From an uncultured Ruminiclostridium sp. (GTDB lineage: Bacteria; Bacillota; Clostridia; Oscillospirales; Ruminococcaceae): a DNA stretch of 64,000 bases. The DNA lies in assembly GCA_947630175.1 (NCBI GenBank), contig CANRGJ010000004.1, forward strand, positions 62,001-126,000. Direction: 5' to 3'. This document shows positions 8,565 to 16,514 of the stretch, piece by piece. Under the pieces are notes generated by a model, which worked only from the letters and a program-made list of their open reading frames with translations, was not told the DNA's origin and ran no database searches. A program made the translations under genes and the position numbers. How positions within the stretch are numbered: position 1 is the stretch's first letter; every line of letters begins with the position of its first letter.

Positions 8565-8571
8565 GTAAAGA

Positions 8572-8913
8572 TTGTATAAAATTGCTGTTCACCTGCGCAA
8601 CCCCCTGGTACGGGCGTTCATCAATGATGCAGAGACTGTGCAGTACGGCAGTATGTTTCAGAGGATCATCTGCATTACGGGGCCGTTCACGACGGTCATT
8701 ATTTCTATCTTTCAGTCTGTGGGACAGAAAGGAAAGCCGCTGGTGCTTTCCATGCTGAGAAAAGGTGGTCTGGATGTGCCGTTTATGTTCCTTCTGGATT
8801 CTCTTGCCGGCGCTGACGCTATCGCGTGGGCAACTCCTATTGCGGACTGCGGCGCTATGTTGGTGGGTATTCTTCTGTTTGTGCCGTTGTGGAGAAAAAT
8901 GGGAAAAGAATAG
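8572..8913 (+). pseudogene. MATE-family efflux pump, C-terminal fragment
   Basis: About 110 codons match the last three helices of a MATE multidrug exporter: FINDAETVQYGSMF, then ITGPFTTVIISIFQSVGQKG, then FMFLLDSLAGADAIAWATPIADC and a final helix before KMGKE. A full MATE protein is about 450 residues, so roughly three quarters is missing. No ribosome site precedes it. With the TetR-like 5' end upstream, the picture is a regulator-plus-pump operon collapsed by deletion. Confidence 0.75.
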
Positions 8914-8996
8914 CAAAATAAAAAATAATAACTTTCTAAATCAGATTCGACTTTCAGAAACTGTTTTTATAACACACCTTTATTCTATTAGTTTGT

Positions 8997-9143
8997 AAAA
9001 AATGTCCTCGCTATGCGAGGACATTTTTCCTAACGGTGCGTGATATTGTTACCAAAAAGATTTTTGGGCGATGAACATAAAAATACGCTCCCGTGTTTTG
9101 GGAGCGTATTGGATCAAGCGTCACGCTGGTGTGATATTGTGAC
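8997..9143. repeat. 147-bp repeat module, first copy
   Basis: Starts with a perfect palindrome (A6-TGTCCTCGC-TAT-GCGAGGACA-T5), a bidirectional terminator shape. Then come GTGATATTGTTACCAAAAAG, a GCTCCC hairpin and an AGCG-TCA-CGCT mini-hairpin. It matches 9320-9467 with three substitutions and one length change in the T-run. Confidence 0.9.
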
Positions 9144-9319
9144 AAAAAATTTTTGAGTGATGAATATAAAAATGCTCCACCCTCATTGGGGAGCACGCTG
9201 CGATTTTTCGGTTTTGCGGAGCAAAATGAATTTCCTTTAGGGAAATTCAAGAAAAATTTCACATGGAAAAGAGTTGAGGACGAGCTGTCAGGCGACGGAC
9301 GAAGCCTTTTCCCATTTGC
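9144..9319. repeat. Degenerate repeat unit and spacer
   Basis: The first 57 bases are a diverged unit (ATTTTTGAGTGATGAATATAA, then a TGCTCC/GGAGCA hairpin). The rest holds short palindromes such as GAATTTCC-TTTA-GGAAATTC. The open frames across it are not gene-like. Confidence 0.6.
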
Positions 9320-9467
9320 AAAAAATGTCCTCGCTATGCGAGGACATTTTTTCCTAACAGTGCGTGATATTGTTACCAAAAAGATTTTTGGGCGATGAAC
9401 ATAAAAATACGCTCCCGTGTTTTGGGAGCGTATTGGATCCAGCGTCACGCTGGTGTGGTATTGTGAC
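9320..9467. repeat. 148-bp repeat module, second copy
   Basis: Second copy of 8997-9143, about 97 percent identical by eye. It runs into another unit that ends at the tRNA gene. Confidence 0.9.
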
Positions 9468-9541
9468 GAAAAAGATTTTTGGGTGGTTAACATAAAAACA
9501 CGCTCCCGTGGTATGGGAGCGTGTTGTAGCGGCTCAGCCGC
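9468..9541. repeat. Terminal repeat unit abutting tRNA-Gln
   Basis: Same order again: AAAAAGATTTTTGGGTGG, AACATAAAAAC, GCTCCC hairpin, then an AGCGGC-TCA-GCCGCT palindrome (9529-9543) that overlaps the CCA end of the tRNA gene by two bases. Confidence 0.7.
9494..9524 (-). terminator. Terminator of tRNA-Gln
   Basis: Minus strand: 10-bp stem ACACGCTCCC with a 7-base loop, then T5. It lies 18 bases after the tRNA end. The same hairpin is the core of the repeated modules. Confidence 0.8.
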
Positions 9542-9617
9542 TGGTTGGGGCGGAAGGATTTGAACCCTCGAAATGGTGGAGTCAGAGTCCACTGCCTTAC
9601 CACTTGGCGACGCCCCA
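9542..9617 (-). tRNA. tRNA-Gln (anticodon CUG)
   Basis: 76 bases including an encoded CCA. Acceptor stem TGGGGCG pairs with CGCCCCA, discriminator A. Anticodon stem GTGGA/TCCAC closes the loop CTCTGAC, giving anticodon CTG. The T-loop reads GGTTCGAATCC. A promoter and a terminator flank it, so it is a single-gene transcript. Confidence 0.93.
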
Positions 9618-9634
9618 ATTTTTTCAACTTTGTT

Positions 9635-9663
9635 ATTTTATCACATATTCAATTGTTTGTCAA
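9635..9663 (-). promoter_or_regulatory. Promoter of tRNA-Gln
   Basis: Minus strand TTGACA (9658-9663), 17 bases, TAAAAT (9635-9640), 18 bases before the tRNA 5' end. Confidence 0.8.
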
Positions 9664-9708
9664 TACCTTTTCCAAAATTTTATTTTATGGCATGAATAAT
9701 ATTGCTGA

Positions 9709-9737
9709 TTGACTTCAGTTTAAGCAAATGGTATAAT
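9709..9737 (+). promoter_or_regulatory. Promoter of nth
   Basis: TTGACT (9709-9714), 17 bases, TATAAT (9732-9737). Confidence 0.75.
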
Positions 9738-9769
9738 AATCGTATATTATATGAAAGGAAACGTCAATA

Positions 9770-10417
9770 ATGCCGTGCAGTAAAAAAACACTTGCAAAGA
9801 AAGTTATCGATGCGCTGAAAAAAGAATATCCCGAAGTAAAATGCGCACTTACATATGAAAAACCTCACGAATTGCTGATAGCCACAAGACTTTCGGCACA
9901 ATGCACCGACGTGAGAGTGAATATGGTGACGCCAAAGCTGTTTGAGCGATTCCCTACCATACGATCTTTTGCGGAGGCGGAGCCTGAAGAGGTAGCGGAA
10001 TATATCCACTCATGTGGTCTGTTTCAGACGAAATCGAGAGATATTGTGCAGATGTGCAGACAGCTTCACGATGAATACAACGATATTGTCCCTGATGAGG
10101 TGGACGAGCTTGTGAAACTGGCGGGCGTAGGAAGAAAGACCGCAAATCTTATTGCAGGAGAGCTTTACGGAAAAAACGCATTTGTATGCGATACGCACGT
10201 TATAAGGCTTACAAACAAAATAGGTCTTGCAGAGGGAAAGGACGCCGTAAAGGTGGAAAAACAGCTCAGAGAGATAGTACCGCCTGAAGAAGGGCTGGGA
10301 CTTTGCCACAGGCTGGTATGGCACGGCAGATTGGTTTGCAATGCGAGAAAGCCTGAGTGTGAAAGGTGCTGTCTGGCGGGAATATGCAAGGAAAACAAAA
10401 GGAAAAATATTTCATAA
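9770..10417 (+). CDS. nth: Endonuclease III (DNA glycosylase / AP lyase)
   Basis: 215 residues, the normal family length. It removes oxidised pyrimidines and cleaves the abasic site. The helix-hairpin-helix LAGVGRKTA carries the catalytic Lys123, and the catalytic Asp141 is in VCDTHVIR. The C-terminal iron-sulfur loop C-x6-C-x2-C-x5-C is intact (Cys190, 197, 200, 206). GAAAGGAAA precedes the ATG. It has its own promoter and stands alone, with the next gene also separately promoted. Confidence 0.96.
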   Translation: MPCSKKTLAKKVIDALKKEYPEVKCALTYEKPHELLIATRLSAQCTDVRVNMVTPKLFERFPTIRSFAEAEPEEVAEYIHSCGLFQTKSRDIVQMCRQLHDEYNDIVPDEVDELVKLAGVGRKTANLIAGELYGKNAFVCDTHVIRLTNKIGLAEGKDAVKVEKQLREIVPPEEGLGLCHRLVWHGRLVCNARKPECERCCLAGICKENKRKNIS

Positions 10418-10422
10418 AACTG

Positions 10423-10451
10423 TTGAAAAGCTGTTTTTTATATGGTATAAT
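10423..10451 (+). promoter_or_regulatory. Promoter of the XRE-cupin / acyl-CoA synthetase operon
   Basis: TTGAAA (10423-10428), 17 bases, TATAAT (10446-10451), about 48 bases before the regulator start. Confidence 0.7.
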
Positions 10452-10498
10452 AATTTAGTTACAGTTTCAAAAGATAAAAACAGGAAAGGAACAATCGT

Positions 10499-11059
10499 AT
10501 GGATTACAACATTAAAGAGGTTTCCTCCAGACTGAAAAGCACAAGAGAGTATCTGGACATAAACCCTGAGTTTATGGCGCAGAAAACGGATACTTCGGTG
10601 GAGGAGTATCTGAGTTATGAAAGCGGCGAAAAGGATTTTTCACTTTCATTTCTGAATGCCGCAGCAGAAGCGCTGGGAATTGAGATGATCGAACTGCTCA
10701 CAGGCGTTGAGCCTAAGCTGAATACTTACACGGTGGTAAAAAAAGGACACGGTCTGCCTATTGAAAGGCGCATAGGCTTTACTTATCAGCATATGGCATA
10801 TCTGTTCAAGAACAAGGAGATAGAGCCGCTGATAGTTGACGCCCCTTATTCTGAGGAAGAGCAGAACAAGCCCATTCATTTGTCCGTACACGACGGTCAG
10901 GAAATGGACTTCATTATTTCAGGCAAGCTGAAATTTGTCATCAACGACCACGAGGAAATTCTTGAGACGGGCGACTGCGTTTACTACAACAGCAAAAATC
11001 CTCACGGAATGATAGCTTACGGCGGCGAGGACTGCCAGTTCCTGGCAATACTTATATAA
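10499..11059 (+). CDS. XRE-family regulator with C-terminal cupin
   Basis: 186 residues in two parts. Residues about 7-65 form an XRE helix-turn-helix with YLSYESGEKDFSLSFLNAAAEALGI as its second half. Residues about 110-186 form a small cupin (HDGQEMDFIISGKLKFV, then ETGDCVYYNSKNPHGM), usually a ligand sensor. AGGAAAGGAAC precedes the ATG. The acyl-CoA synthetase follows after 42 bases on the same strand, so the regulator probably controls it in response to a small organic acid or its derivative. The ligand is inference. Confidence 0.88.
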   Translation: MDYNIKEVSSRLKSTREYLDINPEFMAQKTDTSVEEYLSYESGEKDFSLSFLNAAAEALGIEMIELLTGVEPKLNTYTVVKKGHGLPIERRIGFTYQHMAYLFKNKEIEPLIVDAPYSEEEQNKPIHLSVHDGQEMDFIISGKLKFVINDHEEILETGDCVYYNSKNPHGMIAYGGEDCQFLAILI

Positions 11060-11101
11060 CAATATAAAAAAATACATCTCGGAAGGAAACACAAAAATAT
11101 T

Positions 11102-12766
11102 ATGGAACAAGTAAGGGACTATTACAAAAAATTCGTAAACGAGGGGTTTGACGAGAACGGTATACTCAACAAGTTTGAGGTCAACTGCCCCGACAATTAT
11201 AATTTCGGATATGACATAATTGACAAATTCGCTGAGCTGGAGCCTGACCGCAGGGCGCTGATATGGACTAACGTGGCGGGGGAGAAAAAGAGCTTCACCT
11301 ACGGCGAGCTTTCAAAGCTGTCCACTCAGGCGGCAAATCTTTTCGCTTCAAAGGGTATCAAAAAAGGCGATAAGGTAATGCTGATACTGAAAAGAAACTA
11401 TCAGTTCTGGTATTCTATCATTGGCCTTACAAAGCTGGGTGCTATTGCTATCCCTGCAACGCACCTGCTGACCACTCACGACATTACCTACCGTTTTGAG
11501 CAGGCTACGGTAAAGGCTGTCGTATGCACACACGACAATCCCGAAGTCAAGATGTATGTTGACGAGGCGCAAAAGGAGCTTAACTGGAAGCTGGACGCAA
11601 AGTTCATATGCAGGGGCGGCGCTGACGGCGACTGGCTGGATTTTGACGAGGAAATAAAGAAACAGCCCGACACAATGGAGAGAGTCAATACAAACTGCAA
11701 CGAGCTTATGCTCCTTTATTTCACAAGCGGTACTACCGGCTATCCCAAAATGGTGGTGCACAATCACAAATATGCTATCTGCCATATCCAGACCGCACGC
11801 TGGTGGCAGAATGTAGATCCCGACGGACTTCACCTTACTATCTCCGACACAGGCTGGGGAAAAGCCGCCTGGGGCAAGCTGTACGGTCAAATGTCACTGG
11901 GCAGCTGCGTAATGGTTTACGACTTTGACAAGTTCATTCCCGCAGATATGCTGAAGATAATGCAGGATTACAAGATAACATCATTCTGTGCGCCTCCCAC
12001 AATGTACAGATTCTTTATAAAGGAAGGACTTCAGGGATACGATCTGAGCAGTTTGAAATATTCCACTATCGCAGGCGAGGCGCTGAACCCCGAAGTATTT
12101 GACAGATGGCTGGAGTTTACGGGACTGAAGCTTATGGAAGCGTTCGGTCAGACGGAAAGCACCGCGCTTCTGGGAAATCTTGTGGGAATGACGCCAAGAC
12201 CCGGTTCAATGGGCAAGCCCACTCCTCTTTACAATGTGGATATAGTTGACGAAAACGACAACAGCGTTCCCGTCGGCGAAGTCGGCGAGATAGTTGTAAG
12301 AGCAGAAAGAGGCAAGGACGGCTTGTTTGACTGCTATTACAGAAACGAGCAGCTTACAAACGAAGCGTGGAGCAACGGCGTTTATCACACAGGTGATACC
12401 GCATGGAAGGACGAGGACGGCTACTTCTGGTACGTGGGACGCAACGACGACGTTATTAAAGCCAGCGGCTACCGCATAGGACCCTTTGAGATAGAAAGCG
12501 TTCTGATAACTCACCCCGCTGTTCTGGAATGTGCCGTTACAGGCGCTCCCGACCCAATCAGAGGACAAGTCGTAAAGGCTACGGTAGTTCTCACAAAGAA
12601 TTACACTCCCAGCGAGGAGCTTAAAAAAGAACTGCAAGATCACGTAAAGAAGAATACTGCCCCTTACAAATATCCTCGTATAGTTGAATTCGTTGACGAG
12701 CTTCCTAAGACTATCAGCGGCAAAATCCGCCGTGTTCAGATAAGGCAGGAAGATAACAAACAATAA
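11102..12766 (+). CDS. AMP-forming acyl-CoA synthetase (acetyl/medium-chain type)
   Basis: 554 residues of the ANL superfamily. It should convert a carboxylic acid, ATP and CoA to acyl-CoA. The P-loop motif YFTSGTTGYPK is at residues 206-216, the AMP-site motif EAFGQTES lies near residue 345, YHTGDTAW with DGYFWYVGRNDD comes near 430-450, and the catalytic lysine is Lys541 in PKTISGKIRR. The N-terminus (YYKKFVNEGFDENGILNKFEVNCPDNYNFGYDIID) is that of the medium-chain/acetoacetyl branch rather than classical Acs. GGAAGGAAAC precedes the start. Co-transcribed with the XRE-cupin gene. The acyl chain is unknown. Confidence 0.9.
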   Translation: MEQVRDYYKKFVNEGFDENGILNKFEVNCPDNYNFGYDIIDKFAELEPDRRALIWTNVAGEKKSFTYGELSKLSTQAANLFASKGIKKGDKVMLILKRNYQFWYSIIGLTKLGAIAIPATHLLTTHDITYRFEQATVKAVVCTHDNPEVKMYVDEAQKELNWKLDAKFICRGGADGDWLDFDEEIKKQPDTMERVNTNCNELMLLYFTSGTTGYPKMVVHNHKYAICHIQTARWWQNVDPDGLHLTISDTGWGKAAWGKLYGQMSLGSCVMVYDFDKFIPADMLKIMQDYKITSFCAPPTMYRFFIKEGLQGYDLSSLKYSTIAGEALNPEVFDRWLEFTGLKLMEAFGQTESTALLGNLVGMTPRPGSMGKPTPLYNVDIVDENDNSVPVGEVGEIVVRAERGKDGLFDCYYRNEQLTNEAWSNGVYHTGDTAWKDEDGYFWYVGRNDDVIKASGYRIGPFEIESVLITHPAVLECAVTGAPDPIRGQVVKATVVLTKNYTPSEELKKELQDHVKKNTAPYKYPRIVEFVDELPKTISGKIRRVQIRQEDNKQ

Positions 12767-12774
12767 TTTTCGTA

Positions 12775-12807
12775 TACCGCACAAAAATTTATAATATTTG
12801 TGCGGTA
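12775..12807 (+). terminator. Terminator after the acyl-CoA synthetase
   Basis: TACCGCACAAA pairs with TTTGTGCGGTA around an AT-rich loop, followed by TTATTT. It separates the operon from dprA. Confidence 0.6.
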
Positions 12808-12831
12808 TTATTTCAGGCAGGAGGCTTTGTT

Positions 12832-14085
12832 ATGTTAGAGTATTATCTTTGGCTCATTCAGCTTATGGGTGCGGCAAATCCCAAAACACACGAATTGCTT
12901 CAGAGGTATGGTTCGGCGAAAGACGTTTATGAGGCGATAGTCACCGACAATGACACGCAATATTTATCACCTTATGAGATCAGAAGACTGCCTAACGCTT
13001 CGTTGGATAATTCGGAGAGAATGATAGAGCTTTGCGAAAAGAAAAGAATAAAGATCATCACGATCGATGACGAGGGATATCCTTATCGGCTGAAAAACAT
13101 ATACAATCCTCCCGTCGTGCTGTTTTACAAGGGCGATATAAGCGGTCTTGACAACGAGATGTGCATTGCGGGCGTAGGCGCAAGAGGCGCTACCGAATAT
13201 ACCGCCAAGGTCACAAGAAGGACCTGTATGGATCTGGCAAAGATAGGGGTCGTGCTTGTCAGCGGAATGGCGGTAGGCGTTGACCATATCGTTCATCAGG
13301 CGGCTATTGACGTAGGCGGAAGAACGATAGGAGTTCTTGCCTGCGGGCTTGACGTGGATTATCCAAGAGGAAGTATTCCGATAAGGGAAAGGATATATGA
13401 GCTTGGCGGCGCTTGCATTACAGAGCTTCTCCCTGCTACAACGCCATCAAGAAGTTATTTTCAGGAAAGAAACAGGATAATATCAGGTCTGTCAATGGGC
13501 GTTATGGTGTTTCAGGCAAGCACTGACAGCGGGTCGCTCATCACTGCAGCTCACGCTGTTCAGCAGGGGCGTGATCTGTTCTGCGTTCCGCCTCACGATC
13601 TGTTCTCCCGTGATTACGGCGGAGTCGTAGGATTGCTGAGAGACGGAGCTACGCCGCTGTTCAATTACCTTGATGTGGTAAATGCGTATTATTCATCATT
13701 TGTAGGTATGCATGAAAAGCTGAATGAAAAATATACCGTTACGCCTGAAAAAAGATTTATATTTGAACGTATTCCCGCTGATGAAAAAGAAAAAGCCAAA
13801 GCGCCTTCAAGGACCGCTGAAAAAGCCGCCGTTCGCAATGAACGGAAAGCGCCGAACGAAAAAAGAGCAGGAGAAATTGCCGCCGAACAATACGATTTTG
13901 AAGGCAAAGACCCGAATTACAAAAAAGTGTATGACTTTTTAAAAGAAAACGGAACGCAGTCGTTGGAAAGCATAACCTCAACCTGCAAAATTTCTCCCGA
14001 CGACATTCCCATGTATCTGCTTGATATGGAAATCGACGGGATAATCAGTTCCCTTCCGGGTGCGAGATATTGCGTAAAGGAATAA
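12832..14085 (+). CDS. dprA: DNA processing protein DprA/Smf
   Basis: 417 residues. DprA loads RecA onto incoming single-stranded DNA in transformation. A helix-hairpin-helix-like N-terminal region (about 1-75) precedes the Rossmann core (about 100-300), with GVGARGATEY, LVSGMAVGVDHIVHQAAI, LACGLDVDYPRGS and FQERNRIISGLS. A charged Lys/Glu/Ala linker (about 305-355) joins a C-terminal winged-helix domain (about 360-417). The first Gly motif reads GVGAR where most members have VGSR. AGGAGG lies before the ATG. No other competence gene is near. Confidence 0.94.
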   Translation: MLEYYLWLIQLMGAANPKTHELLQRYGSAKDVYEAIVTDNDTQYLSPYEIRRLPNASLDNSERMIELCEKKRIKIITIDDEGYPYRLKNIYNPPVVLFYKGDISGLDNEMCIAGVGARGATEYTAKVTRRTCMDLAKIGVVLVSGMAVGVDHIVHQAAIDVGGRTIGVLACGLDVDYPRGSIPIRERIYELGGACITELLPATTPSRSYFQERNRIISGLSMGVMVFQASTDSGSLITAAHAVQQGRDLFCVPPHDLFSRDYGGVVGLLRDGATPLFNYLDVVNAYYSSFVGMHEKLNEKYTVTPEKRFIFERIPADEKEKAKAPSRTAEKAAVRNERKAPNEKRAGEIAAEQYDFEGKDPNYKKVYDFLKENGTQSLESITSTCKISPDDIPMYLLDMEIDGIISSLPGARYCVKE

Positions 14086-14097
14086 ATGTATAAAAAT

Positions 14098-14126
14098 AAA
14101 GTCCCTTGCTGTGCAAGGGACTTTTT
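14098..14126. terminator. Bidirectional terminator between dprA and the kinase gene
   Basis: GTCCCTTG pairs with CAAGGGAC around CTGTG, with A-run and T-run on the two sides. It serves the two convergent genes and overlaps the kinase stop codon. Confidence 0.8.
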
Positions 14127-14688
14127 ATGTTTCAAACACGATATCGCAGCGGTCTTTTACGTTTAACCGGAGAAAGTATTTTTCTTCAAGAGGTATCCAG
14201 CGGTCAAGGAACGTTTTGGCGTTCTGCTCACCGTTGCGGGTAAGTATCCGTTCTTTCTGCTTTTCCGGCGTTATGGTAAGAAAAACACGAAGATCGTAAT
14301 ATTCCCAAAGAGAGGGGTTAAGGCTGTATGAGCCTTCAACTATCACGATGGGCGTTACGTTTACGGATACGGGAGGCGAAAGCTCCTGCTTTTTGCAGTC
14401 GAACGGAGAAAAGGTTATTGTTTTTTCGCCGCTTTTCAAGGGGAGCAGTATCTCGCTAAAAAAGCGCTCGTGGTCGACGTTTTCACCTGCTTTTTCATAG
14501 CGCTCGGCTGTTCGCTGGGAAGGACGGAGAAAAAAATCGTCCATATGAAAAACCGTACATTCAAGGCATTTCTGAAGTTGGTTGGAAAGAGTCGTTTTTC
14601 CTGCGCAGCATCTTCCGTCTATTGCAATGATAAAGGGCGGCTCAAAATTTTTCGGAATATTTGAAATTATTTCCCCGGCAATATCCAT
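14125..14688 (-). CDS. Uridine-kinase-like P-loop kinase
   Basis: 187 residues. Walker A GRCCAGKTT lies at 25-33 and MDDFF near residue 51 is the uridine-kinase-type catalytic Asp region; VEGSYSLNP near 120 matches the base of the nucleoside kinase fold. It is shorter than canonical Udk (about 210) and lacks clear C-terminal regulatory residues, so the substrate may be uridine, another nucleoside or a vitamin. It lies 19 bases after an ECF S component and downstream of pyrB, which fits a pyrimidine-salvage role by context. Confidence 0.75.
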   Translation of the reverse strand: MDIAGEIISNIPKNFEPPFIIAIDGRCCAGKTTLSNQLQKCLECTVFHMDDFFLRPSQRTAERYEKAGENVDHERFFSEILLPLKSGEKTITFSPFDCKKQELSPPVSVNVTPIVIVEGSYSLNPSLWEYYDLRVFLTITPEKQKERILTRNGEQNAKTFLDRWIPLEEKYFLRLNVKDRCDIVFET

Positions 14689-14707
14689 TGTTTTTCCTCC
14701 CCTTATC

Positions 14708-15250
14708 TTAAACAGGGCGCTTAAATTTTACAACTCCAATCTTATCCAATGCCGCCATTACAGCGGGGATAAGTATGAGCTGAATTATTATTCCGGGAAT
14801 TGCGTTGATGAACGCGCCTGCCATAAATGCTTCAAGAGAAAAGGCGGTCTGATTTATTCCGAGAATAATGACCTCAGCAAGTCCCCAGACTATGCGCCCC
14901 GATATCATTGCAACGATCAGTGAGGTGTACAGGGCGGCTATCCCCTGACGCTTGAAAAGAGAATAGACAAGCCCCGCTATCAGACCGTATGTAAGCAGCT
15001 CGGGCGCCATAGCTATGGCGTTGGGGTACATTTGCGGAGCATGCAGTATCAATGAGCGAAACAAAGGCAAAATGCACCCTACTGCCGCACCGTACTGCCA
15101 GCCGCATATCAGTCCGCAGAAAAAAACGGGGATATGCATAGGAAGGAGCATACTGCCTATCTGAGGTACCTGAGCCGTGAGAAAAGGAAGAACGATACCC
15201 ATAGCAATAAATAATGCGGACAACGTAATTTTTTTTATTTTGTCTTTCAT
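14708..15250 (-). CDS. ECF transporter substrate-binding (S) component
   Basis: 180 residues from ATG 15248-15250 with GGTGA upstream; a TTG nine codons earlier is less likely. It has five to six membrane helices and the N-terminal pattern KKITLSALFIAMGIVLPF with small residues, typical of S components that bind the shared EcfT module. A conserved loop (QIGSMLLPMHIPVFFCGLICGW) resembles the ligand-side loop of this group. It lies 27 bases after pyrB and before the uridine-kinase-like gene. The vitamin or nucleoside it carries cannot be read from the sequence; a pyrimidine-related substrate is a contextual guess. Confidence 0.85.
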   Translation of the reverse strand: MKDKIKKITLSALFIAMGIVLPFLTAQVPQIGSMLLPMHIPVFFCGLICGWQYGAAVGCILPLFRSLILHAPQMYPNAIAMAPELLTYGLIAGLVYSLFKRQGIAALYTSLIVAMISGRIVWGLAEVIILGINQTAFSLEAFMAGAFINAIPGIIIQLILIPAVMAALDKIGVVKFKRPV

Positions 15251-15277
15251 AATTTCACCGTTTGTTATTAATATCAA

Positions 15278-16375
15278 TTAATACAGCGTGCATTGTCTGT
15301 CCGTTATTCTTTCGTCGCAAAATTCACATTCCAGAACTCCGTTGCAGTTTCTGAAGCTGTGAGGAAGAGAAGGTTCAAGGGCGGTTATACATTTGGGATT
15401 GCGGCATTTTACGTCGGGCAGTTCTTTTCCCGTCAGCAAAGGCTGAGATCGTATATCCCTGTTTATGACTGAAAGAATAAGGGACATACGAACGTACATT
15501 CCGTAATTTGCCTGCTTAAAGTACAAGGCTCTGGGGTCATCGTCAACGCTGAGCGCTATCTCGTCAACACGAGGCAGGGGGTGCAGAACTATCATATCCT
15601 TGCGGGCAAGCTCCATTTTCTTGGAGTCGAGGCAGAATACGTTTTTCTGCTTTTCATATTCCTCCGCCGAGCCGAAACGCTCACGCTGTATCCTCGTCAT
15701 ATAAAGCACGTCGAGGGAGGGTATAGCATCTTCCAGTGAATTGACTTCTGTAAAGGACTTTCCCGAAGACGTCACTATATCCTTTATATAATCGGGCACC
15801 TTTAGCTCGTCGGTGGAGATGAACACGAATTTGTTGTTATCGTAGCGGGAAAGGGCTTTCAGCAGTGAATGAACGGTCCTGCCGTTTTTCAGGTCGCCGC
15901 AGAAACCCACTGTAAGTCCGCTGAGCGTTCCCTTTTCGGCTTTTAAGGTAAGCAGGTCGGTGAGGGTCTGGGTGGGGTGAAGGTGTCCGCCGTCGCCTGC
16001 ATTGACGACAGGGCAGTCTGCGGTCAGCGCCGCCGCTTTCACCGAGCCTTCAATAAAATGGCGCATTACAACTATATCTGAATAACTGCTGGCTATTTTT
16101 GTAGTGTCCTTTATGGATTCTCCCTTTGCGACGGAAGAGGTAGCGGGATTGTCAAAGCCGATTATCCCTCCGCCGAGCCTGAGCATTGCGCTCTGAAAGC
16201 TCATCTGCGTGCGGGTGGACGGCTCAAAGAAAAGCGTCGCCATTATTTTCCCGCTGCAAGCTCCCACATATATGTGCTGATGGCGTTTTATGTCTATTGC
16301 AAGATTTACGATATTATTCCAGCTTTCAACAGGATAGTTGTCCAGATCAATGAGATGAGGAAAATTTGCGCTCAT
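15278..16375 (-). CDS. pyrB: Aspartate carbamoyltransferase with C-terminal PyrI-like zinc domain
   Basis: 365 residues. It condenses carbamoyl phosphate and aspartate, the first committed step of pyrimidine synthesis. The carbamoyl-phosphate motif FFEPSTRT is at 49-56, HPTQTLTDL near 225, and DVLYMTRIQRERF and HPLPRVDEI form the aspartate-side loops. After the normal end (about residue 310) comes an extra segment of about 50 residues with Cys324, Cys329, Cys350 and Cys353 (C-x4-C-x20-C-x2-C). That is the metal-knuckle spacing of the PyrI regulatory chain, but the nucleotide-binding part of PyrI is absent. GAGGCAATT precedes the ATG. Confidence 0.94.
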   Translation of the reverse strand: MSANFPHLIDLDNYPVESWNNIVNLAIDIKRHQHIYVGACSGKIMATLFFEPSTRTQMSFQSAMLRLGGGIIGFDNPATSSVAKGESIKDTTKIASSYSDIVVMRHFIEGSVKAAALTADCPVVNAGDGGHLHPTQTLTDLLTLKAEKGTLSGLTVGFCGDLKNGRTVHSLLKALSRYDNNKFVFISTDELKVPDYIKDIVTSSGKSFTEVNSLEDAIPSLDVLYMTRIQRERFGSAEEYEKQKNVFCLDSKKMELARKDMIVLHPLPRVDEIALSVDDDPRALYFKQANYGMYVRMSLILSVINRDIRSQPLLTGKELPDVKCRNPKCITALEPSLPHSFRNCNGVLECEFCDERITDRQCTLY

Positions 16376-16422
16376 AGTAATTGCCTCCGAAGATGAATAT
16401 TACGACGTTTTTAAATTGTCTA

Positions 16423-16451
16423 ATTATAGCATAATTAAACGAAACTGTCAA
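16423..16451 (-). promoter_or_regulatory. Promoter of pyrB
   Basis: Minus strand TTGACA (16446-16451), 17 bases, TATAAT (16423-16428), with TGC before the -10 (TGC-TATAAT). The leader to the ATG is about 45 bases, too short for a PyrR-type attenuator. Confidence 0.85.
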
Positions 16452-16473
16452 ATGAAAAATTTTTCACATTATT

Positions 16474-16496
16474 AAGGGCGCAGCCGTCAACTGCGC
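16474..16496 (-). terminator. Hairpin after hpf
   Basis: GGGCGCAG pairs with CTGCGCCC around a short loop, downstream of the hpf stop. The following TTAATAATG is only a moderate T-tract. Confidence 0.55.
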
Positions 16497-16514
16497 CCTG
16501 TGCTTATTTATCCT

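Noticed and set aside
8997-9543. Possible CRISPR array
   Set aside because: Repeat units are too long, irregularly spaced and without unique equal-length spacers; no cas genes are present.
9011-9592. A 193-codon minus-strand open frame with an internal 40-residue repeat
   Set aside because: It runs through the tRNA gene, terminators and palindromic repeats; the internal repeat is just the 147-bp DNA module translated twice.
16376-16422. PyrR-type attenuator or other leader control before pyrB
   Set aside because: The leader from the predicted promoter is about 45 bases and holds no terminator hairpin.
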